A stretch of 64,000 nucleotides of DNA from Ustilaginoidea virens. Taxonomy: Eukaryota; Ascomycota; Sordariomycetes; Hypocreales; Clavicipitaceae. The position numbers and the translations under genes were made by a program. The stretch lies in the NCBI RefSeq assembly GCF_000687475.1, contig NC_057319.1, positions 2,711,001 through 2,775,000 on the forward strand, in the 5' to 3' direction. This document shows, in pieces, positions 47,713 through 58,538 of this stretch; position 1 is the first letter of the stretch; each line of letters opens with the position of its first letter. The notes under the pieces are model-generated. The model was not told where the DNA came from and did not search any database. It was given only the letters and a program-made list of their open reading frames with translations.

Positions 47713-48010
47713 TACACGGAGTAGAACGGAGTAGAAATACGGAGCACGGAGTCCAGTCTCGCATAAAGTCCGCGGCGAGGAGTTACGGTCCTCGGATTGC
47801 CTCAGGTACCTCCCAAGTTGCGTCAAACGCAGCCTGCGCCGCGCCAAACAACGGCATCATTACGTTAATGATCAACTACCTTGGGAACCTCCCCCGGAGG
47901 TAGTCACGGGGCGGTCCCTTCGCGGCTTGTTTCAAATGGCTTGCGGACCGCGAGAGACCACTCCGTGCTCCGTACTCCATACTCCGTATAGAGAATAGTT
48001 CTCCGTACGA
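47713..48010. mobile_element. candidate MITE-like element with inverted terminal repeats
   Basis: The two ends are imperfect inverted copies. The 15-mer TACGGAGCACGGAGT at 47738-47752 occurs in exact reverse complement at 47960-47974. Outside the 15-mers both ends carry further CGGAGTA copies. Inside them the match continues loosely (CTCGC then GTCCGC on both arms). About 190 bp between has no coding frame and shows a weak symmetry (CTCCCAAG at 47810-47817; CTTGGGAAC at 47880-47888). Target-site duplications were not convincingly found. It is read from sequence symmetry only; no transposase is present. Confidence 0.45.
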
Positions 48011-48810
48011 GTTCTCCTCGGCCGGCCAATGCCATGCGGGGCCTGCCCTTCCGCCGAATCAGAACTTGTGTTAATCATTTTAATGCGTCAACGGTGGATC
48101 ACCGGTGGGTCAGTGTTTAACAAGGCGAAATGGCCAACCGCACGCGAGTAGCGGACCAGGGAGTCAGGGACTACGCCCACCTTTGATTTAAGAACCAGCT
48201 TTGCTTAGGACACGCAGCCACGGCCCGTCGTTTGAGATTCCCAGCGCCAATTGCCGCTGGACTCCGTTGTGGCTGCAAGGCGCCCGGCAGGAAACACCAG
48301 TGGACCCCCAGTGGACCCCCAGTGGACCCCAGTACTCCACATTGGCCCAGCAGGCATTGACCAGACCTGACACTGGGCAGTGGGGGGAGTACAGCACCCG
48401 ACAGCAGTTGGTAAACTCCCAAGCCCTTTCCCCGCAGCCGTGGTGCGCCAAGATTTCCATGTTCTCACCCAAGTTTCTTTTTTTTTCTTTTTCTTTTTTT
48501 TTCCCCCCCTTTTTTTAAAGGAATGCTTGGCTTGTCTGTGCGCATCCGTAGTAGCATGAAGCCAAGAATAAATAGTGCAGTACGGATGCAGCAAGGTTTG
48601 GCACAAAATGCATTGAACCTTGGCAATGAACCACAAGCAGTCTGGTGGTGTCTGGTATATGTTTGAATCCACCAGACAACAATGCGCCGCCAGTGGCAGC
48701 ACCTGCAGGCGCCGTAAAGAAAACCAGTTGTCCGTCCGTCCCTCTTGACAGTTCATTACTCTCGTCCAGATGGCTTGGCTTGGCTTTCTTGGGCCCCGAC
48801 ACTACTGACT

Positions 48811-48857
48811 GAGTCCTAGCCGAGTCCTAGCCGAGTCCTAGCCGAGTCCTAGCCGAG
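48811..48857. repeat. 11-bp minisatellite GAGTCCTAGCC
   Basis: Just over four direct copies of an 11-bp unit without spacers, in the gene-poor region. Confidence 0.9.
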
Positions 48858-49527
48858 TTGCTTGCTTCCATCAAATTGCTTCGCCCCAGCCCATGTCTTC
48901 ACCCAATGCATTGCATCACCCAGCTCCAGTGTGGTTTTCACCCGCGCTCTCTTCGCCAAGCTCGTCTCGTCTGCATCCATGATTGAAACCATGTGCATCC
49001 GCAATGGTTTCCGCCGGTGAGGCTGGCGAGGGACGCCGTGCCGTCGTCCTTCATCGCCCCCGAACTTTGTAATAGACGGTCCCTATGCCATACAGCAGGT
49101 AATCCCACATCTGATATGGCTTGCGGGCAAGGCTACTCCAACGTCGGGGCGTCGCAGCCTCCGGCGCGTCGTAATACCGACCGTCGCGGTAGACAAGTCG
49201 GCCCATCTGTCGGAAAGTGCGGCTGAGGTCAAGTCAATGTCGCCGAAGCAAAGGTGCAAAGGTGCTGCTGCTGAAGATTCTGGTTGCTTGCTGAAGCTGT
49301 CAATATGCATGCTCCGTAGGTTGGATTGACGCTGGTTGATGGAAGCCGAGCAAGCGCAGCGGGAGTTGACAACTGGTAGTACCTTCCAAAGTGATGTCCC
49401 GAGGGAAGGCGCGGAGTTTGCTGACGCGAAGATTGTGGAAGCGTCAACTGGCCTGGCTTTTTATGCCGACTGGAGCTACAGTACCCGTCTGTTTACTATT
49501 TACATGAAGCAGCAACCGTCAATTTGA

Positions 49528-49529
<2 letters not shown>

Positions 49530-49573
<44 letters not shown>
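49530..49573. repeat. T44 homopolymer
   Basis: An uninterrupted T run, as far as the letters show, in the gene-poor region. Confidence 0.9.
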
Positions 49574-50593
49574 CTTCAGTACAGTCTACTCGCAGCCTCC
49601 ATTTTGCCCGCTGTCAGGTGTCAGCATCACAAGCCCACTCGGACCCGTCGCCTCCGTCACACGCAAACGAGCTGCTTGCTGACTTCAAGATTAGGGGGCG
49701 GGCGACAGGCCTGCATGCGGTAGGGTAGATTGGTGGAGAAGCGCCGAAGCAGTGATGATGCGTCATGTTCCATCATGCCCGTATTCCGTAACAGCAACGT
49801 CGATCCACCGACTTGAAATCAGCCGTTTCACTCGACGAGTTACGAGTACTCCGTAGTTTTTATAAACAGGTAGGTACATGGATACCCTAGCATCAATGAA
49901 TAGACCTCGAATCAACCCAGCACTGCTATTGGCTCGATTAGTCATTCTATGTTTGTAGGCTCACCAAGGAGCCATTCCTCCGATGGCGCTATTACAATGA
50001 GACGATGTTTTTTTTTCGACGGCATCAATCGTACCAAGGTGTTGCAGAAAACCATCAACGCTCGGTATACGCAGCATCAACGACGAAAACGCGACCTGAA
50101 GCCAAAAACAACCAACCCATCCCAAATCAATCGTCGATTCAACAGACTGCATGCTTTTGCAAGCCACAACCCATTTCCCACATCACGGCGCCATAATGTA
50201 GGGATCGGTGGCTGTGGCTTTCCTCCAGGTCCAGAGTCAGCATCATCGCATCGGGTTCCATTCATCGAGAGATCGGTTGCCTGCTCTCTTCAAGTCTCCG
50301 AATCAGGTTTTCGACGGTGGGGGTGCATGCTTTCATAGCCTCTTCCGCATGATGTAATACCATTCTCATAAGATATCCCGTGACGAGCAGCTTCAAACAC
50401 CATGCCATGCCCAACCATTGACGACAAGTACGAAGCAATGATGTCATGCGTGAAAATGGCATAAATGGGAAACCAAACGGAGACACCGCAACAAGCAGCT
50501 TTTGCACTATACATCTCATCGTCAACAAGATTGACAGACAGTTGGAGAAAAAGAAGAAAATAATTTCGCCTCCTTGGTTTCATATCATTCATC

Positions 50594-51178
50594 ATGTCTT
50601 CTGTCCAGACTCGAAGCGCAACCAGTGCTGGCACCAAGGTATGCAAAAGTTGGCACAGTCCTTTTTTTAAAAAAAAAAAACCATTTCCAGGCATAACAGT
50701 TTCCAAGGTGCATCTCGGGAAAAATGCTCCAGTGACCCAGGAAGCTGCTGGTCCTGTAAAGCATGACTCTCTTGCTGCAGAATCCTACAAAGCCAATGGC
50801 AAGTTCGCCGAAAACCGCGACGCCGAACCCGAGGGTCCTTCATACACTACAAGCAAGTCATCATCTTCTCACGCCAGAGTTGAAGGCGTTCAAGGCGCTC
50901 CGGCGCCTACCTATATAAACAGCCAGTTTATTTCTGATCCCCACGGACCGCACGGCAAGAACCTGAAGGAAGAGGGTTTCGACCACCAGCAAGTCTCTGA
51001 TGGACAGCGGAAGGCATTCAAGGCAGAGCCAGGATCAATCGACGACCCAGGCAGACTGGCTGAAGTAAAATTCGAGCAAAGGGATGCAGCCACGCCGCTA
51101 GCTGCGCTCAACAAAGACTCTGGCGAGTTGTCAAAAGGGACGGCGTTTGATGGCTTGCAGCGCGATGTCTCCGCCTAA
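50594..51178 (+). CDS. small hydrophilic protein, function unknown
   Basis: The frame is open across the whole span (194 residues), but sequence around 50639-50690 looks intronic (donor GTATGC, T7-A12 tract, acceptor TTTCCAG). Splicing 50639-50707 keeps the frame and gives the start MSSVQTRSATSAGTKVHLG and 171 residues; the acceptor would be CCAAG, less common than CAG. The product is polar and low in hydrophobic residues. It has repeated Gly, Asn, Asp and Glu, a motif DPHGPHGKNLKEEGFD and FKAEPGSIDDPGRLAEVKF. There is no signal peptide or membrane helix. It looks like an unstructured stress-type protein, but that is a guess from composition. I recall loosely similar uncharacterised fungal proteins; I give no function. 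Confidence 0.5.
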   Translation: MSSVQTRSATSAGTKVCKSWHSPFFKKKKPFPGITVSKVHLGKNAPVTQEAAGPVKHDSLAAESYKANGKFAENRDAEPEGPSYTTSKSSSSHARVEGVQGAPAPTYINSQFISDPHGPHGKNLKEEGFDHQQVSDGQRKAFKAEPGSIDDPGRLAEVKFEQRDAATPLAALNKDSGELSKGTAFDGLQRDVSA

Positions 51179-52802
51179 GTATGTACATGTCTGTCATGAG
51201 CGGAAATGTAAGTAATATGCGCAAAATTTAGCACTGCCAAAGATGTCACCAGGTAGACAAACTTGTGGTGTTTGCTGTCGTTTTCCAGGCTTGTATGAGG
51301 TTGCGCCTAAGGCGTGAAAACCCCAAACTTGCTGCCTGCTGCGGTGACACCTCGTTGACGCCACCTCTGCGCATAAATAACCCATCTAGGCACCGAGTTT
51401 GCGTCCAATTGTATATATGCTGGCCGAGTAAATCTCAAACGTCTCTTGATACCGTTGGTGACTGCTCAGTGGAAAACACCACTCGGGCAGGGTCGCTGGC
51501 CAGTAGACCACAACAACCAACATGGGCGCATTCTACAGTATGGCGGCTCCTCCCTTGTTACACAGAAAATAGTAAAGAGCCAAAAATGACAACGGGAGCG
51601 GAAACATGGTTGAACTAACACATGAGGCAGTTGCCGTCCTTTAAGCCTCACCTCATCATGCCTTGTCAAGTTGGGTCCTCCGAGAACAGCAAAGACAAAC
51701 TGTCTGCCATCCAACCACTCAGCCCGGATTCCGGAAACTCGCAGGAGAAGCCATCTGCGTGGCAAAAGACCATGAAACCGGTGCTAAACTCAAAGGTCAT
51801 GCGGCCAGGTGTAGTTCGAAGCCCGCCCTCGACGACTTTGGCTTCCCTACCATACCCTGGTTACGTCGAAGACGGTGAGGAATCACGGAGAAGGAGAATA
51901 GGAGAGTCACAGCCTCAGCTGGTCCCGGACGATTTTATTGTAGGCAAATGCAAAGCAGAAGAGCTGGGCGGGTTTGCCTGTCGCGGGCTGGGAGGGCATG
52001 CATCTCGGGAATAAATATGTAAATAAATAAATCATGGCCTGCAGCTTTCGATGACTATGGATGGGCCTGACGCCAGCAAAGACTTTTGATACCCTCTCCA
52101 TCACGGAGACGAATGCAGTGCAAGATTCAAAGACGGAGAGAGAGAGTGCGTGTCTGGCTAGGATCATTCAGTATCTTGAAGAAGTCTGGTCCTGTCCTGG
52201 TGGTCAGTTGCCCATGGGCTGCCCGGCGGTTAGCGCTTGACTCTGCTGAAAGCTTCAATTGATGTGTGCTTCAACGTTGCCTTGTTTGGTGGCACCGGGC
52301 CACTGGCAACGCCCAAGGTTCCTTCCAGTCTTGTTGGAATTGCTGCATCCGGTTAATGCCTTATTTCTCATTTGATGCCTGACATGGCCAAATGCCACCA
52401 GTGGACACATTCCTCTCTTATCGGGCCAGAAATTTCTGGCGGCGCCCCCCCACCATGATGAAAAAAAATAGCACCCCGCCTCCACTGCCTGTCTTTTTTT
52501 CCCAACAGGCTCTGCCCACCGAACTCGACACTCCAGGTGTTGCCGTGCCACTCAGACTCAGTCCTTCTTGCCGCCCTCAGTGCTGGTTCCAGCTTTTCTG
52601 CTCGGCCCAGATCTTCCCTGTTTCCCGGTCGAGCCTCGCGTTGCATGTTCCGGACGCACCAGCAGAAACGGTCGGTGCCTGGTTTGGAACTATCTCGACG
52701 ATTCTTTCCCTTCCGTCTATACCCCAGCGAGCGTCGAAATCACGCAGCCCCTCCCTAGGCCCCCCCCCCAGACTTTGTCGCCGCCGAGCCTAGTCCGCCA
52801 AT
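51179..52802. other. 1.6-kb gap upstream of ARB1
   Basis: No supported gene. A 130-codon frame at 51622-52014 has no recognisable domain and I leave it out. The last 250 bp are CT-rich, as for a promoter and leader. Confidence 0.55.
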
Positions 52803-54908
52803 ATGCCTTCCGCCTCCAAGGAGAAGAGACTCGCAAAGAAGGCTGCCGAGGGCAAGTTGAAAGGCGGGAAGGCTGCCAAAGGCAAGAAGGAGCCCGAGCT
52901 CGATGCCAACGGCAATGCCGTCGAAGACGATGCTCCCGCCACCTCTGGCGAGAAACTGGACGAGGTCAAGCGTCTGGCAGAGCAAATGGACGAATACGGT
53001 ATTTCAGACAGAGTCACAACTGGTGTCCTGGCGTCGACGCAAGCAAGCAAGGACGTCAAAATCACCAGCACAAGCTTGGTGTTCCATGGTCGTGTTCTCA
53101 TTACCGACTCTACCATGGAGCTGTCGTTCGGCCGTCGATATGGACTTCTCGGTGAGAACGGCTGCGGAAAATCCACGTTGCTCAAGGCTATTGCAGCCAG
53201 AGAATTCCCTATTCCCGAGCACATTGATATCTATCTGTTGAACGAGGGAGCTCCTCCTAGCGACCTCGGAGCCCTTGATTGGGTTGTCACGGAGGCTGAA
53301 AATGAAATGGATCGTCTCGACAAGCTCGCAGAGAAGCTTCTCGAGGAAGAGGGCCCCGAGAGTCCCGTATTGATTGATCTCTACGATGTGAGTAAATTTT
53401 CTCTATTTTCCTTCTTTTTTTTTTGTTTTTTTATAAAAAAAGAAGACAAATCTCGGCGCTTTTGCGAGATTTTTTTTATTGTTTTTCAGATTCCTCTTTC
53501 TCCTTTCCCCTTCCAATAGTCAGATGGCTGAATGGTTCTAATTTTCCTGGTCTGTAGCATATGGACAAGATGGATCCCTCTACGTTTGCTACACGTGCGT
53601 CCTTGATCCTGACTGGCTTGGGATTCAACAAGAAGACAATTCATAAAAAGACCAAGGACATGTCTGGCGGTTGGAGAATGCGAGTCGCTCTTGCCAAGGC
53701 ACTGTTCGTCAAGCCGTCCCTGCTGCTGCTGGACGACCCCACTGCTCACTTGGATCTCGAGGCCTGCGTGTGGCTCGAAGAATACCTCAAGAAGTGGGAT
53801 CGCACCCTCGTGCTTGTTTCACATTCGGAGGATTTCCTCAATGGAGTGTGCAACAATATGATCGACATGCGCGCCAGGTCGCTCCAGTACTACGGCGGCA
53901 ACTACGATTCCTACCACAAGACTCGTGCCGAAAATGAGACGAACCAGATGAAGGCGTACACCAAGCAGCAAGAAGAAATTGCTCACATCAAAAAGTTCAT
54001 CGCCAGTGCCGGTACCTACGCCAACTTGGTCAGACAGGCCAAGTCCAGGCAAAAGATTCTGGACAAGATGGAAGCCGATGGTTTCATTCAACCTGTTGTC
54101 CCCGACAAGATTTTTACTTTTAGATTCGCCGACGTGGAGAAGCTCCCACCTCCCGTACTTTCTTTCGACAACGTCACGTTTTCCTACTCTGGCGAAAAGG
54201 CCGATGACTTGTATCGCAACCTGGATCTCGGGTTCGACATGGATTCCCGAACCGCCCTTGTCGGCCCCAACGGTGTCGGCAAGTCCACTCTCCTCCGCCT
54301 CATGACCGGCAAGCTCTCTCCCACCGGTGGTTCCGTCACTCGGCACACCCATCTGAAGCTCGGTCTCTACTCCCAGCACAGTGCTGAGCAACTGGACCTC
54401 ACCAAGTCCGCCCTCGACTTTGTTCGCGACAAGTACAAGGAAAAGTCGCAGGACTACCAGTACTGGCGTCAACAGCTGGGCCGTTATGGCTTGACGGGTG
54501 ATTCACAGACTGCCTTGATGGGCACCTTGTCTGAGGGCCAGAAGAGCAGAATCGTCTTCGCCTTGCTTGCTATCGACAGTCCCAACATGCTTCTGCTCGA
54601 CGAACCGACCAACGGTCTCGACATCCCCACTATTGACAGTCTGGCTGATGCCATCAACGCCTTTAGCGGTGGTGTTGTTGTAGTCTCTCACGATTTCAGG
54701 TATGTCACGAATATCCTTTTTTTTTTTTTTTGCTCTCCCTCTCATGCTCTCAAACATTAAAACTAACTCGCAAAAAAAAAGACTTTTGGACAAGATTGCG
54801 AAGCAGATTCTTGTATGTGAAAACCAAACTATTCAACCTTGGGATGGTAGCATTGGCGAATACAAGAACTACCTCCGGAAGAAGATGGTGTCTGCTGGTG
54901 CGGTGTAA
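52803..54908 (+). CDS. arb1: ABC-F ATPase Arb1 (ribosome biogenesis)
   Basis: Soluble ABC-F protein needed in yeast for 40S and 60S subunit assembly. Three exons (52803-53387, 53558-54699, 54782-54908) join in frame to 617 residues, close to the 610 of yeast Arb1. Lys/Ala-rich N-terminus ([13 protein letters not shown]), then NBD1 with Walker [10 protein letters not shown] (about 118), signature MSGGWRMR, and Walker [13 protein letters not shown]. The usual Glu after the Walker B Asp is Asp here. The linker contains the Lys/Gln-rich coiled coil. NBD2 has Walker [10 protein letters not shown], signature LSEGQKSR and Walker [12 protein letters not shown]. There are no transmembrane helices. The third exon follows the acceptor AAAAAAAAAG, with a possible branch site ACTAAC about 25 nt before. 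Confidence 0.92.
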
Positions 54909-56770
54909 ACCGGCTACAGTGTCTGGCACGGGAGGGGAGAAGAATTCAAAAAAAAAAAAAAAAAAAGGAAAAAAGGAAAAAAGGAAAAAAAAAGGAAAAA
55001 AAAAAAACCTGGCATATTGGAAATAGACGGGATGGCACCAATTTGAAAAGAGGGAATTATACAATTGGCATGAAGGGCATCTATGCGGCACGCGACACAC
55101 ACGGCTGTCATCAGGAATGACGAGACGATAAAAAAACCAAGAAGCAGATAGGAAGCCGCATTTACGCTTAGGCATGGTCGTGGATACCCTTGAAGAGGTG
55201 AGTGGCATGGATTCATTTGTGAAACACTTGTTACGGATAGACTTGACCTACTTCACACGTGCTTTTTCAAACTCTATGTGAGACATGGGCTGCAACGTGT
55301 GTGTGATGTGTACGGAGTAATGTGCCTAAACATGCTAAACATGGGGGACATGGAAACAGATTGCTGTTTTGCGCTGGCGAGTGCTTGTCTGAAACTCGTG
55401 ATTCGCCCGTCCTTGCAGCGTCCGACTGGGCTGTAGGTATAGGATGTGATGATTTGATTCGATTCGGGTGAAGAGCGCCGCGTACCAGCCAGCCAGCCAG
55501 CCTACTCCGTAGCAAGTTTTGAAAGCCAAGCAAGCCCCTGCGTACTGCGCATACGCAGATGGGGGTGTAACCGACTCCTTGGGCTGGTTTGGTCTGGTTG
55601 AACGCCACGAATCTGCAGCATTTGTCCGCTCCGGCTTACCCAGGAATTGGCACTTGTCCACCTACCTGCCTCGTCGTACGGAGTTGCGCGTGCTTGTGCT
55701 CCGTACCTGAGTGGCGATGATGCAGCGGAGCCCCAGCCCGCATCGGAAATTCGAGGGACATTGCTGGCGGGCGGTCCGAGGATACGGAGCGAAGGGCCAG
55801 AGGCTGAGCACAAGTTGCTTTCTTTTGCCTAGTAGGCTGGTTGTATGCCGGTGGTGTACTCCGTCCGGCGCAGCGACGTCAGCCGGGGATCCTGCTCTCA
55901 TCATTCTCCGCTGGGCTCGCCGCGAAAGAGTCTGGTCGGATGTCCACAGTTCCACTTGACGACTAGCTTAAAGCCGCCCTGCCCTGCCGGCGCTCATGCC
56001 TTGTGTGTGTTCTGGACATGGCCACTCGACGGGTGTCACGACATGTGACGGACGGGGAGGTGCCAATCCAATGTGCGTGCGTGGTGCTCATCCGCCGTGG
56101 CCAGCGTCCCCGACTGATGATGCCGATGCCGATGCCGATGCCGATGCCGATGCGAGAGCAAAGGCTGGTTGACGGTTGACTTGCCTGGACACAAGGGCAT
56201 TGAAGTGAGGGTAGTTCAACTGGGCAGAAGGCGCTTGGGGAGAGCGTTAGCAATTCCAGTGTTTGGATGGGGACGGACGGGTCAGCGGATCTCGATGAAG
56301 ATTAACTGGTCCGGGCTTCTTCTGCATTCATTGCTAGGAGCACAGATGAGATTCAATGGATGCCCTGCCCTGCCCTGCCCTGTCCCTCCCTTCCCTTGGG
56401 ATTGCGGATCTGTGGAGGTGGAGTCTGGACGCCTTGCTTGCTCGCTGAAAAATCCGGGCGTCGACAGCGGCGCCTGATTGGCCGGAGGCTGCCAGGCATA
56501 AACCTGGCGTATGCTAGTAACCGGTGCCTAGGAAGGTTGACCTGCTCGCTCCGTAGGTACCTAGGGAGCAGCCAGGCCAATGATGTGACTGTGGCGTATC
56601 CGCAACGGATTTTAACGGAAATGGGGAAAGAAGGAAAAGGTAAAAAAAAAAAAAAAAAAAAAAAAAGCAGCGAGGGAATCGGAAGTCTCGGAAATCTCGG
56701 GGCTGGAGGAAGAAAGGGAGTGCTCCGTACCTGCCTACCTGCCTGCCTGGTGGCTGCTCCGTACCTGCCA

Positions 56771-56771
56771 G

Positions 56772-56809
<38 letters not shown>
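56771..56809. repeat. AGCC tetranucleotide repeat
   Basis: About nine copies of AGCC between genes. Confidence 0.9.
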
Positions 56810-57279
56810 GCAGACAGGAAGGAGGCACCACACCAGACCAGCTTTACCTCCTGCCCTCGCGACACACCACCCACGCCCATTGATTCATTGATTGATGTTG
56901 ATCCAAACCAGACAGACATCTTGGAGCAGCGCGTGAGGCCTGGTGACGGGATGACGGCCGGGTCGCATCATGAGGCACGCACCAGATGGGGCTGCCAAAC
57001 CCGGGCTTGCTGCGACGGCGAGACGGGACGGACCAGCCAAACATGAGCAGAGATCCCCCAAGTCCTGCTGCGATTGACGTGATGTGATGGCTGGGGCAAT
57101 CCAACCCGACTGCGCCTTGATGCTTGCTTGCTGTCTCCAGCAACCTGACCGGGGGCCGACCCCCTCTGAACTCGAGGGCATTGCCGCCTCGTCTCGTCTC
57201 GTCTCGTCCCGTCCCCCGTGGTGCGTTTTCTTGTTGACTCTTTCATGGTGCCTGGTCGACATTCATGCGTACGTACGAT

Positions 57280-57281
<2 letters not shown>

Positions 57282-57312
<31 letters not shown>

Positions 57313-57345
57313 TCCACGACCACGTCCACGACCACGTCCACGTCC
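57282..57345. repeat. CACGAC hexamer repeat
   Basis: About ten copies of CACGAC with CACGTC variants, in the region before INO80. Confidence 0.85.
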
Positions 57346-57825
57346 ATCAACAACACCCCGTCTTCAACCATCAGCTTTTGCCCGGATTCCCGGATTCCTG
57401 GATTCAGCCCCCCCCCCCCCCAAAATCCATCCAGCCAAACGAGCTCCCAACCAGACTCGAGCCAGACAAATCTCCAAACATCGGCAAACCTGCCTCTTTT
57501 CCATCAACTCCACCGGCCCGGCGTTCTCCTCAAAACCCCCGTCACCAGTCGCTGACACTTTGCCTCGCCTTGCCTCGCCTGTAGGGCCTTGCACGTAGCA
57601 GTCGGCCGTTTCACGCAGTGCCTCCCCCTTTTTCCCTCTTCTCCGGCCCCGTAGCTTCGTCCCCGATCACCCGGAGACGCCGGTAAAGTTGCCTGTGTGT
57701 ATGTGTAAGTGAGCCAGCCCCCCGTGAGCACGTCAAATCGTCGAGGCTTTGCTTTGCTTTGCAGCCCAGACGGACGACCCGGGTCGGTCTTGGCGGCATT
57801 CCCGCTCTGCTCGGTGGAACCAGGG

Positions 57826-57888
<63 letters not shown>
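57826..57888 (+). repeat. A63 homopolymer just upstream of INO80
   Basis: 63 consecutive A residues on the INO80 coding strand, ending 30 bp before the ATG at 57919. It may be in the 5' leader or in the core promoter. Confidence 0.9.
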
Positions 57889-57892
<4 letters not shown>

Positions 57893-57918
57893 GAGCGCTC
57901 GCCGCCTTGCCAGCCGCC

Positions 57919-58503
57919 ATGGACAAGAATGCCTTTCGAGCGACGGTGCTGCCGTCGCGCCGGGGTGGTGGCCAAGACGAAGACGACATGGCCTGGGAGC
58001 AGCAGCAGCGCGACCGACTGCCACCGCCGCCGGCAGCGCCGCCCCCAGGACAGGGGGGAGGACGGGGGGGAGGACGGGGGGAGCTGCGCGAGGCGACATG
58101 GACCAACCAGCGACACCAGCAGGTCCAGCAGGTCCAGCGCAAACCAGAAGAAGTCCAGCGGCCGCAGCAGCACCAGAACCACCCAGAGCAGCAGCCAGGG
58201 CACCAGCAGCACCAGCACCAGCACCAGCACCAGCAGCACCAGCAGCACCACCGCCACCACCACCACCACCACCAGCACTCATCATCAACAACATCGACAA
58301 CATCGACAAACACGACGACGACAACACCACCACCACCACATCCACCTCCACCTCCACCGCCACTCGTCGGCCTGGGCTCCTCCCCAAGGGCCAGCTTCAG
58401 CCTTCGCTCGCCAACCCTGCCCACCCGCTCCGCCCGCGCCGACTTGCCTCCTCCATGTCCTCGTCCCTTTGCGTCTCCCGCCAGCACCTCAACCACCACC
58501 ACC

Positions 58504-58538
<35 letters not shown>

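Larger units (their letters stand above)
46800..50593. other. 3.8-kb gene-poor region
   Basis: Upstream of the glucanosyltransferase and of the small unknown gene. It contains the MITE-like element (47713-48010), a TACCTAGGTA/TACGGAGTA overlap at 47481-47497, minisatellites at 48298-48332 and 48811-48857, and a 44-T run at 49530-49573. Frames here are short or low-complexity. I support no gene. Confidence 0.55.
54909..57918. other. 3-kb gap between ARB1 and INO80
   Basis: A-rich 3' tract (54946-55008), TACGGAGTA motif sites at 55311, 55503 and a hairpin at 55676-55706, CGATGC repeat (56117-56152), A run near 56641-56665, AGCC repeat (56771-56809) and CACGAC repeat (57282-57345). The final 63-A tract is listed separately. 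Frames here are low-complexity. Confidence 0.6.

Noticed and set aside
48205..48756. 183-codon minus-strand frame
   Set aside because: Contains a poly-Lys run from a T tract and a Gly/Trp repeat from a minisatellite; no motif.
51622..52014. 130-codon plus-strand frame
   Set aside because: No domain, no clear promoter or intron pattern; composition is not clearly coding.
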